From Macquaria australasica (lineage: Eukaryota; Chordata; Actinopteri; Centrarchiformes; Percichthyidae), in assembly GCA_005408345.1 (NCBI GenBank), contig SEMN01000647.1:1-64000 (forward strand): a stretch of DNA of 64,000 nucleotides, written 5' to 3'. Under the pieces are notes generated by a model that did not search any database, was not told the DNA's origin, and worked only from the letters and a program-made list of their open reading frames with translations. Below are positions 21,601 through 33,400 of the stretch, piece by piece (the first letter of the stretch is position 1; each line of letters begins with the position of its first letter). A program made the translations under genes and the position numbers.

Positions 21601-23997
21601 TCTCCTCCTTGCCCAGACCCACGCCAGCCTGCTCCAGGTAGAAGGCAATCTCACTCACATTAGGAAGAGATGTTTCCACCTGATGAAGACCAACAGACAG
21701 TGTTACATTATGCAAATTCAGCTCCATATACTATATGAGTAATACCCACAAAACAGGTTTTATAAGATTTATAAGATGGTACACATGGGGAACACTACAT
21801 CAGTCAAACAGCAAGGAGCCTGGACAAAAGAGTGCATAAACAGACAACATTATCTGTTATTATCTCTCTAAATGCGGTTGAAGCCTCAAAAAAGCTAGTA
21901 AGTGGGCTTTTGAGCTTTTCTGTTACATATACTGATCCCAAGGTCAAGAATAAACTTTCATGCTCAAGAGCTTTTCTGAAGGTTATTATTAAAAGGGTTG
22001 GGGAATCTTTTTCAATACAAGTGCCAATAAGATACCTGAGTTTTGGTACTGATACCAAAACAACCTTTATTGAAACCTTATTTTGAGAAATATAATATTT
22101 TAAAACCTTTTTTCTTTTAACAAAAGAGGTCAAACATCTTCAGTGTCAAATGTTGTCTAAACAGAAGCAACCACGGAGGATTACCGAACGGGTCTACGGG
22201 CACAGGACCAGGGAGTCAGGAAGCCCCAGAGTCTGAGACTCTGTATGAAGTGATTGTTATTAACATCTCTTGTTGGAAAGTCAAAGAGCAAAGTCAAAAA
22301 TACTGATGTCTGAGTCTGATCTGATATTTATGCTTATTATATTTGTTTGTTTCTTCCCCTCTTAATACAGCTGCACAGTTCACATTTAGGCTACAGTAAA
22401 CCTACATTAAAGTTAGTAAAGCGATTTAAATATGTTTGACAGCTGAGCTAACCTACACCACAGGGTTTCCTCTGATGGTTTCCTATAATATGTTGTACAG
22501 TGTCTGATAGTATTATGCATATATTTGTGGATATGGGGGAGTGGATCTGCTGTGGCACAAAGCTTTGCACAACAGGTAGACCTCCTCTCTTAATTGCTGG
22601 TGTGAACCAAATACTTAAGTTCAAGTGCAATTTTCATCCAACATCATCCAACAGCAGCACTTTTATAGCACAGTTATAATTAACTTGCAAAATGTTTCTA
22701 AAAAAGACACAAAACCCCCACAAGTGGTGTGGGGGTCTGTTGCTACATATGAGTGGGGCCTTGTATGTGCCTGTACCCAGGGGCCCTTTGTGTCATGATC
22801 TGTCCTTACAAGCAGCTGCACAAAAATGTTTCCTGAATACAATACAGTCTAAAATGTACATTTTGATTTAAATCAGGACCTATTACATCTAAGAACAAGT
22901 AAACATTATGAATCTGTTCAGACATTCAATTACAGCTGACTGTCAGTACTTTTTCATTACAGTTTTTGACAATAAGATACAGTTCAAATAACAGTGATAT
23001 GAAACACGGCTTCATTTGATGTCTAAAAAACCCTTTCCCCTACAAATCACCAGAAGACAAATGTGCGGTGTAGGTGTATGTAGCCAATACCAGTTCCTCC
23101 TCCTGGTCAGTCTGTTCTGGCCGAGAAAACAGCAGGCGCTGCTGCTCAGCCAGCAGTTCAGCAGCTGTAGTCTGTGGAAGGTCTCGCAGCGTGCTCTGCT
23201 TGTCTTCAAATAAACTCTGCTTCACATCACGGCTCATATCCTCAATCACATCCACCACATTCTGTGGATGCTCATCCATGACCTTTATCAGCAACCGAGT
23301 GAGGTGGTCATAGCTGGAACATTAAAGAACAACATCAGAACATATAAGCACATACATATGTACAAATTTAACACTGTACAGAACATGTGCCTTAATTAAT
23401 TAGATTAATTGATTAAATTATTAATCAATCAACAGAAAATAATCACCAACAATTTTGATAATAGACTCAATGTTTACATCGTTTAATTTAAGCAACAATG
23501 TAAAACATTTGTTGTTTCTCAAATGTGAAAATCAGTTTTCAGTGTTAAATGTTTGAGGACTTCAACGCTCAGGTTTTAAGTTAATTCACTCAGCAGTTAT
23601 CCAAATAACTCAGTAAACAGAGAAGGGAATAAACTGGCTTCTTAAAAAAGGGTGTAGGCTACTTGCTGCATTTACATTACTGATGTAAGCTAAACAACTT
23701 TAAACGGTATCACAACATTTAAAAAACAGTTAGTTGTTTAAGTGTGAGGCTATTAAGTTTTTGGAGTGATAACATGCTAATGGTCTACTCAAGCGTTTAC
23801 ACGAGGATCACGGACTGTGCTTTAATCAACCGAGCTCGCTAACATGATCTGCGGCCATGAGCTAACAACGTAACTATTACTGTTACTTACAGGTTCAGGT
23901 TGCTCTTCGTGCTGTTTTTCAACATGAAAGCCTTGAACGAGGCAGCTGTCTGCAGTCTCTGTTGAGTTCTGTCTTGGTTTCCATCCGGAGTGTCCAT
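18678..23997 (-). CDS. rsph4a: Radial spoke head protein, RSPH4A/RSPH6A family
   Basis: A component of the radial spoke head of motile-cilium and flagellum axonemes, which carries signals between the central pair and the dynein arms. Seven exons join in phase to 518 codons: 23997-23891, 23313-23091, 21679-21389, 21145-20702, 20612-20468, 19130-19013, 18906-18678. Family landmarks are LYDHLTRLLIKVMDE, LPNVSEIAFYLEQAGVGLG, ANKFVYYVCKEPGLPWVKLP, RQIRKFFTGRLDTPV, FPGNEANYLRAQIARISA, STWVHHVQHILKQGRCTWVN, PPWSSKMSS and RSNLWPGSYAYA. An acidic tract ends exon 3 and a long Glu/Asp tail ends the protein (stop after EEEEDDD), as in this family. At 518 residues it is shorter than human RSPH4A/6A (about 717) and nearer to algal RSP4/RSP6. 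The family is certain; 4A rather than 6A is a guess, because mammals split this gene. Confidence 0.95.
19860..20330 (+). mobile_element. LINE 3' fragment (L2/CR1-like) in radial spoke gene intron 5
   Basis: A degraded plus-strand reading gives FLWNNLPVDIRQSDSAEVF and LKTHLFTKTFS, the C-terminal signature shared by L2/CR1-type elements. The 3' UTR ends with ggctatataaataaaattga followed by cttgactta. It is truncated at the 5' side and antisense to the host gene. Confidence 0.7.
23396..23560. mobile_element. Foldback MITE fragment (family M1, copy 1)
   Basis: AT-rich sequence with gattaattgattaaattatt, cagaaaataatcaccaacaa and ttttgataatagactcaatg, then a segment ending caaatgtgaaaatc. It matches the arrangement at 36204-36524 and 51715-52005. 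It lies in intron 1 of the radial spoke gene and is partial. The superfamily is unknown. Confidence 0.45.
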
Positions 23998-24156
23998 CGT
24001 TGCTCGCCTCCGTTAATTTGTTAACTTTTATCTTTCAACAGTCAGTTTGCTATAACGCCGAACGGTAGCTACAAGACGGGCAAAGACGTTCAAAACCTCT
24101 GGAAAGCTAGCATTCACAATGTATCAACAGGGGCAGTGTCGATCCAAACGTCTTTG

Positions 24157-24170
24157 GTTGCTATGGTTAC
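24157..24170 (-). promoter_or_regulatory. RFX X-box motif upstream of radial spoke gene
   Basis: The 14-mer reads GTAACCATAGCAAC on the gene strand. It fits the X-box consensus GTNRCC-(0-3 nt)-RGYAAC at every fixed position, with a 2-nt spacer. It is 160 bp upstream of the start codon. RFX factors, often with FOXJ1, drive genes of motile cilia through such sites, so its place before an axonemal gene is what one would expect. Binding itself is inferred. Confidence 0.8.
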
Positions 24171-24199
24171 TGTAACAGAATGGTTGCTAGGCTCGCTCC

Positions 24200-25149
24200 C
24201 CTGGAGGAAAAGAGGGTGAGGGTTTTAGAAAAAAATAATACAAAAAACATAATTACTTACCTGCGCGGAAAGAATTAATTTGACCACATAATCTTTTTTA
24301 ATATTTACCAGTAAAGGAAAAACATGAAAGTGGTTGTATCATGAAACCCACACCAAGTGTTTATAGGAGTTGACATGTAGAAGTTTGATGTGAATTAAAT
24401 GCGGATCCTTCAATTTAAGATAAATAAACTTCCCAACCATCCCTTGACCATGCAAAACAACAAATTAGAGCAACAGCCTCAATTCAATACACTAAACCAG
24501 ACAGAAAAATCTGCATCCCTTGCAGTGGTGGTGATGGAATTAGATATCCTCCATTGACAGATGAGAAATGAAGATGTTGACGCTGGGAAAAGTTATATAC
24601 CATGACTTAAAACAGGCTTGGTTTCAAAGTGGGACATAAATTATTCCTGAATTACTTGTGTAAAGAACGGTCACACTAATTTTGACAACCTTTTGTGTTT
24701 TATATATTGGGAATAGAATGTGAATCACATCACTAGCACTAAGTGATTCTACACATAGACTTGGCAAAACGTAAGTGTAGGGTCAGGGCCAGGGTAGAAC
24801 AGCCTAGTCGTGGCCTTTTCTAATTATTTCCTTCATTGGTGTCACTCAGTCACAGCCCAGAGCACATTCCATATTAGGAAGATAATACTGATATTTCTGT
24901 GTATTCACTGAGCCTACAGAAAGAACGGTTCCCCTACACAAAAGTTGAACAGGAAGAAATGATAATATTGGCACACTTGGGGGGTCCATCCTTTCCAAAG
25001 CAGATTACACAATATTTAAGTCCGGCAGGTTTGATGTATTGTCCAGCTGAAAAATTTGATAAAGGACATGAGACTGTAAAAATGTTCCCTCATAGATGGA
25101 GAACAGCAACTGTGGTGGGAGTGGATTCAGACTATACAGTTCTGATTCC
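24200..25149. other. Intergenic DNA, nothing recognised
   Basis: Between the radial spoke promoter and a transposase relic. An 87-codon ORF at 24899-25162 has no family features I recognise. Confidence 0.5.
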
Positions 25150-25420
25150 TAGGTTTTCATGAAGGAAAAAATTATAACATGCTGTTCTGCTAGTATGTTC
25201 CAGTCATACTTTTGACAAACTATGGTGAAATACACTGCTTCCACGTTGCAATTCTTCCAAAAGATCTCCAAAATCTTCCATAGGTGTTTAATTTGGTTGA
25301 GATCTGGTGACTGAAGGCCATTGCATTTGATTCCCATCATTCTCATCAAACCATTCAGTGAGGCCTCATGCCCTGTATGGAAGCATCTGTATCGTTACGT
25401 TTCTCCATCCATTTATTCAG
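25150..25420 (-). mobile_element. Tc1/mariner transposase relic (DDE-end region)
   Basis: Minus-strand translation contains LQSPDLNQIKHLWKILE, the block around the last catalytic aspartate region of Tc1/mariner transposases (consensus SPDLNPIE.LW). Upstream sequence is degraded and no terminal repeats were found. It lies between the radial spoke gene and dohh. Confidence 0.65.
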
Positions 25421-26444
25421 GTTTTTCCATTATTGTCACCTCTCTCTAAGTATATGTACAAACAGCAACAATATAATCAGATACCCAAGGTATAAAAAGG
25501 CTTATTGTGAAACAGAGATCACAGACAACAACAAATGTATACAGCATAATTTTAATTTTACATACAGTACACACCTGGCTGTAAATGATAAAACATGGAT
25601 TAAAATTATAATGTGTACTACAGTGATCTAGTAACAAAGCAACCAGAGGAGCATGAGAGATTGAGGTCTTAGTAGAATTTTACCCTGTTATTCTCTGTAG
25701 CAGATTACAGTTTGGAATGAACTTTACTTACAATGAGGGCTTTGTACTTCCCAACATTCTGTAAATCCACAACAGAAGCAGATAGATCGTTGGCTTGTTG
25801 TAATTAGTTATAGCAGAATGAACCGACATCAGACCTGATCAACTGTGGTGCAGCCTGGATCAGAACCAATTCTTAAATTTAGAACCAGTCCATATAGCGC
25901 TTTCTCATCTCCATTCTATTGGACTGTATGATCACATATAGCTCCCAGACAAAAAATAAGAGGAAATAAGAACAAAGAAGCATGCCTTCAGATGAAAAGC
26001 CCTTGAATTGAAATCATCAGATCAGTCTGCCAGGTCTTCAACCTTCAGCCCAAAGCTGACCAGAGAATGTGAGTAAAGTGGAGGTGGTGTAGTTTCCACA
26101 AAACTCCTAATTATAGCAGAAAAGAAGTATACGTCAGCCCTGAGCTGTTACACACTCCTTAAACACAGATACAATATGCTGTGTGTTACAGTCTGTTGTC
26201 ATTGGCTCTGTGTTGGGGAAAAAAGCATACTTAATATTTTGCTGTATCTGAATGCAGTGGTTTCTTGGAGGGGGAAAGAACACAAAGGACTCTGCTCCTC
26301 CTTGCCCCCTTACACAGCAACACCCACACACCTGAAATCTAAAAGCTCACTCCTGCAGCTCACCAGCTCCTGTCTGGTTTATTTGGGCTTTTACAGTGTA
26401 GTATTTTTCATACTGTAAAACATCATCCCAGAGGATCCAAAAGT

Positions 26445-26450
26445 TTTATT
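26445..26450 (-). terminator. Candidate polyadenylation signal for dohh
   Basis: tttatt here reads AATAAA on the gene strand, 44 nt after the dohh stop codon. A second AATAAA lies at 26383-26378. Either could be used. Confidence 0.4.
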
Positions 26451-26493
26451 GACTTAGTGTGAGTGAAAGCCTCTTCAGTTGTGACCATGACCT

Positions 26494-27377
26494 TTAACCC
26501 TGTAACCTGGCCAGACCATCTGCATACTGGAACTGGTCACTGTTTTCGTACTCCAGCATATCCAGAGCGACCTCACAGCTCTCCTTGACGACGCGTTCTC
26601 CATCTTCACGGTAACGCTGCAGCACAGCCAGACACTCGTCTTTGCCGATGGAGCCAAGAGCCTCTGCCGCCTCGTGTCGAACCATGGGGTTCTCGCCAGA
26701 ATGCTCCAGAGCTGCACGCAGGGCTGGGACTGCTGCTGGGTGCTGCATCTGACCCAGGACATAGCCAATCTCATGACGGAACAGAGCACTGGAGCACTGG
26801 AAGCCTGGAGACAAAGAGGTTAAAAGAGGTTTATGCAGTGGTCAAACAAGCCAAACACTGCTCTTGTCATTACAGGGCTGCTTCACTGAGAAGCAAGCTC
26901 CATGTATGACATGTAGGATTTCCCAATGCCATCATCATTCCAGTGCATTCAAAGTTCAGCTCCAGTACAATCAGGTCAGTTTTTATGTGTAGGCAAACTA
27001 GGCATTATGCACTGAATGTAAATGAATTGCCAGGTTATTTATGGGCAATATATTATAAACATCATCTCCCAATAATGATAAAAACTATGATAAGAATCAT
27101 AACTGGGACAGCCTACTAGTATGCATTTAAACGGATGTATTGCACATGTTGATGACAACACAGACCACATTTTGTGTGAAGTTGAATAAAGTTCAAAGAC
27201 ACTAAACTATTATTAAATTATTTGGCTGTAAAAAGCTCTCCATGTTGTTAATGTTTGCTCATTGGCTTGCCTAAATCAGACTTATGTTGATGTGATATCA
27301 TTGTCATGCACTCCCTTGGACTCATGTCACAAGTAATCGATTCAACAGTGTGGCTCATATCTTGATACCAATCCCTT

Positions 27378-27414
<37 letters not shown>

Positions 27415-30400
27415 GTGACCAAGATACATACTGAGCGAGACATGTTACAGTGTAAAAACCATCTGGTGGACAAACTATGTGATGGTGACACTGTAACCGA
27501 TATATCTGCAAGTATTGGCTGATACATTGGTCTAGCTCTAAACCTAATTTCTTATTTACCTATCTACTGCATTATGAACTTCATTAGGACACACCCACAA
27601 TTTTCACAATTTCAGGTGAAAACTTCAAGACAAAATTAATCACGACAAAATTTTTGGCATGCTCATTCCACTTCTGAATCTCAAGCTGAAGACTTCCTTC
27701 TTCATAAAAGGTAGCATGTGTCCATTTTTGGGGAGTACACTGACCTAGCACAGATCCAGTGGTACTGTTTTACCATGTTTGCAACATGCAAGCTGTGATT
27801 TCCTCTCCTCCTAATTTTGACATGTTCAAACAAACATCACACCTTTATGTGGGCATGCTGGAGCCCCTGAGAACTCTCAAATACTTGTCAATTACTTACT
27901 GTCAATTTATGAGCAACATTTTGGACGTCATTTGTATAATGTGACACTGCCACCATTTACAGTCTGTGTATAAGCAGTGCTCACAAATGGCTTTTGTGAA
28001 ATGGGCAGGCCCCTGGATGGTCATACTATGTATAAAAGGTCCTGGGTCAGATTCACTAGATAAAGTTTTAGAGAAAAGACTCAGGAAAAAGGGGTCAAAC
28101 CAAACTTGAATTTGAAGGTTACCATCTGTATGGTGTTTTCAGTAGTTTCCACTCTGTGGTGGCATCAGCCGTCTTGTATGGGGTGACCTGTTGGGCCAGT
28201 GGCATCTCTTCCAGGGATAGAAAGAGACTGGACAGACTGGTAAAGAAGGCCAGCTCTGTCCTTGGATGCCCTCTGGACCCAGTGGAGGTGGTGGGAGGCA
28301 GGAGAATGGTGGCCAATTATTGTATTTCTATATATGACACTTTTGCTGGCTGCTGCAACGCTAAAAATTTCCCCGCTGTGGGACAATAAAGGCTTATCTT
28401 ATCTTAAAAACAGTGTCAAATATTACTGTCCGGGGCAATGGGGGCAGCCACGTGTGTGCTCGCTTAGCTCCAGAGGAATGTGACCAAACTTTTATCTTTT
28501 CTTAGCACAACTGAACTCACTGTTATTTAAGTGCGTGGACATTCGTATTTGATTTACTACTTTACCTGCACTCAGATATTATTATTATTATTATTATCAC
28601 TGTCTACAAAATGTGACCAGCTAATTCACGCCATAGTGGTGATACTAGCAAAGCTAAGGACCCACAGGAAACTGCTGAGGCTAATCCTGGCGACTCTTCG
28701 AAACCCAAAACCTCTGGAGGGATGGCCCTACCCAATTATTTTTGCTGTACTATTGGGCAGCAACTTCCGAGCTATTTTGTATTGGTTACGCTCACCTGCG
28801 TGGTGGTCAACTGACTTATCATCCTGCAGCTCAGCCTCTCTCTCTGCTGTGACCACCTGTCCAGCTATTTCATCTGTATCTAAATACTCAAAGTGTTATA
28901 GTTAAATCCACACTCAAGATTTGGAACCAGTTCCGAAAACATTTCGGTATACAAACCCTTCATCGGTAACCCATTTTTCCCACCCTCCCCGCATGATTGC
29001 GTTTATGAGGCTAGGCGTGGTATTGTGAAGATCTCAGATCTGTACATAGATGGCACTTTTGCCTCTTTCCAACAAATTGCTAACAAATATAGACTCTTCA
29101 ACTCCCATTTTTTCAGATACCTTCAGGTTCACGACTTCTGCAGGAAATCACATGCTTGCTTTCCTACTCTCCCACCTGAAACGCTCTTTTAAAAAAGGAC
29201 TGTCCAATCCTTACTGACTCTAGGGTTTTTTTTGTTAGTCTTTTATTTTGTTTTGTTTTCAATTGTTGTGGTTGTTTTGTATCTGTGTTTCTTGTGTGTT
29301 TTGGTTTGTTCTGTCTTTCCCCCCTTTTGTTTGGATGTATGCTAAACATATCCAGCTTTATTTCTTCTGTAATTTGTTAATGATATTAACAGACAATGCA
29401 TCACTCTGTCTCTATGTTTGTACCATTTTATATGTCTAAATGTATAAATAAAACAAAAAGAATTATTGTCCTGGATTGTTGGGCAAACTTCTTATTTTAA
29501 GGGTGGACAAACCTATGTCAAACGTGTGCAAAGTAACACACAACCATCATTTAATTTGGACAAGAAAAATTCCATTAAAACCAGTCTACAAGGGAGACTA
29601 TTGTTTTATTGATTAGTATTGCTGTAATATAGCACTCCACTTCTACATCACAAGGCTCAAAGATAATAGATAAGTTGTTATTTTCCACACTTTTCGTAAT
29701 GAATTTTATGAGCTGCTCAGTAACTGAAATCTTTGAGGTCTTTTAGATGGTGGTCGAGGACCATAATGTGTAGTATGATGGGATTGTCACTGTTGTGTGA
29801 AAAAACTAAAATCTCTCTCTCTAAAATGCAGTGCAAACTTCTCAGCAAAAAGGACCAGCCTTGTTTTTTTCCATTTCACATTGACTGCAGTGATACACAG
29901 ATAAAACAATTAGCTATAGTGTTGTATCCTACCATCTCCCAGTGCCAGCACAGCCTCCTCGTTGCCCAGGTTACGCAGGGCAAACATGGCGCGGTAGCGT
30001 TCAAAGAGTGGCAGACTCTCATTCAACAGGATGGAGCGCAGCTCTGGCACACTCTTCCTCACTGCTGGAGGGGCCGGGTCCACAGAGCAGTAGGGGTTCC
30101 CATCTGTGTTTGCATCATCCAGCCGTTTCTCTCCTCCACTCTGCAGCCACTCCAACCGACGAAGAGCCAACTGACACGTCTCTGCAACCTGCAGGGAGGC
30201 GTTGACATTTACAACAGGTTTTATGCCTCATACACAAGTTTTGTTGGCACATTCCAAACACGTGTCTTCGTCGTCATGGGGACCCAAGAATGAAGTCCCA
30301 ACACAACCCGATGGAGGAGATGGTAGAAATATGTGCAAATATGCATTTGGCTATATTGTTGGTACAATACACTGAATTGTTCTAAGAGGTTCACTACAAA

Positions 30401-33400
30401 ATCTCAAAATCATTCTGTGCCACAAGCTCAGAAAGTTTATATCTCATAAGTGACAGGAAGTTTTGTGAAATTCACTGGACTACAGTAATATCTAAGTAAG
30501 CACCTGCAATTTGGTAGTGATTGATGAAAGTGGGTAGAGTTTAAAAGCAAGACAATTCTGCTCTCAAAACTTCAAAAATTGGTTAAAAAAACACCAGAAG
30601 GTCCTAGAGAGTTCAATCTTTTTGCAACACACTAAACTTAAACAGGATAGGTTCAAAGGCTACTAAAATTGATTCACAGATTCTGGAGATGAAGTGGCGT
30701 AAAAAGTTTTGAAATATGTCCAAAATTGAGGACACAGTGACAAGAAATGTCTTGGGGTACTATGTACTGTACAAACATTTCCTAACTTGCTAAATATATG
30801 ATCAAAATTCAAAATAGTGTGTTATTTATATCAGATTTTTATCTGTAAATTTGAAATGTTGGTGAATATTTTCATAGACCTCCACTGTATTTATCACTCA
30901 GCCTATGTAAACAAAAGACACCCAGTTCAAGGGCAGCCCTGGTATTCTAGGGGTTCAGGCGACGACCATGCACCACAAAGTCCATGGTTCGAATCTGGCC
31001 GAGGACCTTTGTTGTGCGTTATCCTCCTGTTTCTCTTTACTGTCCATTATGAACTCTGTTCACAAACACATGATGATACATGTGCTTAATTAAAGCTGCT
31101 TGTCTTAACCTTTAAGAGTTGAAAGTTTATCAGGTGCAATTTTGCCCGCTGAACTGATAATTGTTGTTGGCTAATTTAATTATTTGATGCTAATTAATGT
31201 CTAGTTTGCCAAAATCCTAAATCAAAGTCCTGGCTGCTGTCTGGTTAAGGAGGCCTCCCACGAACCGATCCAGGTGGGCTATTCTGGTCCCAGAGGCAGG
31301 TAGCCAGAACTCACACCTAGCAATGCCTTGTTATCACTCACTGTGAGGTGATCAACACGCCCCTGTTCTAAGTGACAAAACTGCCTTTGGAGAGAATCCC
31401 CACAAATCAAACATGTTTGAGATTTTCTACACAGATTCTGTCACTGTGGACAATGACATTTCAGTATTCAGCAGTGCATGACATCTGCTGTGTGGCCACT
31501 ATCTGAGTGTTGCTGAGAGTCTTTCTGTATACATTTTTATTAAGTAGTAACAATGAAATACCAACCAAGTAAAATTCTTTCGGTTTCATGTTCTCCCCAC
31601 TCTCTCTCCCTCCCCCTTGCTTATTTTTCATGAGATAGTTAGTCTTTTAGTATTTTGGGAGAATAAATAGGAGAGAGAACAAAAACATGCTCATTTGTGC
31701 AGAGATGTGAACCCACAAACAGACTGCATTTTGAAATAGGAGACCTCCTGTCTTAACTGCTTTTCCAGGGTGCACACGCCCGTTAAGTGTACCATAGGTT
31801 CCAAGGATTTTTCCCCAAATGGGAGGATTATATTTATGTGCCGTCTGCATGCTGGTGTCTGCAATACTTTGGCTCTGTCAAAGATGGTTTTCTCAGTGAA
31901 GGAAGTGAAATTAAGTTGCATCCTTTTAAATTACATGTAAAAAAAAAATACCAGCCCAGACTCGTCTTCCTGTGCACATTTACTTTATGCAGTTGAAATG
32001 AGAATCTGATCGAGTGTTCTGAGTATTTATTGGCCTGATACCACTGCCTTGGTAGTTACAGGCTAAGTGTTATGTTCCTACCTCTATAACAGGATCCTGA
32101 CTGTACTCTTTCAGTAGGTCCACAACCACAGGATCACCAATTGCTCCCAGAGCCTCCCCTAAAGACAGACACACAGTCAGAGAGTGACAGACAGGCTGCT
32201 TCTAGTTCTCATGCTAGTATTTGTATCCTGTGTATTACTGAGGAGTAAATACATGTGTTTTATGTAATCATGCTGTTACACCAACACACATTTTCTACAT
32301 ACTGTCATCATCTTAACATTTTCTGCTGCTAACAAATGCGGTCTGGCTTATATCAGGAAAGTAACTTGAGTGTGTGTGCGTATGAAGAGTCAACTCACGT
32401 GTCCACACATGCACATGTACTTTTAGTATGTGTGTTTTAGTATGCATATTAAATTGAGGAAAGTTTCCTCATCGGTTCACACAGATCTGTCTTCATCTGT
32501 CACAATTTTTCGCCTCTTCAGTGGACGTTTAAGTCACATGCTTCATGTACCTAATGATATATTTGCCAAGTCTGTTTCCATTGCACTGTCGCATTTCACT
32601 TTTATCGATACACCAATTTTTCCATCTCAGCCGAGTGTAAAAACCTTTTGTGATATTCTGAGTTTTTTTCCTAATTTTCGGCTCTTCCACAGTTCTTTTT
32701 ATGCATAAATTGAAAATGTGGTTAAAAACAGGTGAAGGGAATCCCAACTTCTGACTCAGGTACTGCCAGTAGAGAGGGGAGGGGCTAGATGGTTTCAGCC
32801 TCAAGTCCTCAAAAATTCAACTCATTTTGAGATGCGTGGCTAATTAGGCTCAACTGCTACATACAGTTAGCCATCATTGTAAGCTTGTTCATAACAGTTC
32901 CCTATCAGCTCAGTGTGAAATTTGACTTTTGTGTGAAAATCACAAATGTTTTTGTCAGAATCAGGAGAGCAAAACCCTGTAATGGTGTGTTCCCACCAAA
33001 AGCGAAGCGAATATTCGCCTTGCTTTACTCGCTCGAGTTTGACCGCTGGATCATCAAACAGTTATTAACCGTTTTGCCCTTCTCTTCCAGAAAACAATGA
33101 CGGAGTGCCAACAACGTTTATTTCTTTTCGTTACCCTGGCTGAAATAACTAATATTGCTGCATTGTACCTGTTGTGGAAGTCTCAAATATGTCAGAAAAC
33201 TAAACGCTGTAGTGTTTGGGTTCATAACATCATCCGGATGCGCACACAGCTCGGTGAATTTCACCACCTTCTCCAGGAACTGGCAAAGGTGCTACTTGAG
33301 GCTGACCAGAGCCCAGTTTGATGACCTGTTAGTTAGGATCGGTGCCAGGATTTCTCGGATGGACACCAACTACAGGTGTTCCGTCTCAGCTGCGGAGCGT

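Noticed and set aside
30931..31010. Possible tRNA gene (GGTTCGAATC box)
   Set aside because: No acceptor stem or full cloverleaf; the downstream body fits a tRNA-derived SINE.
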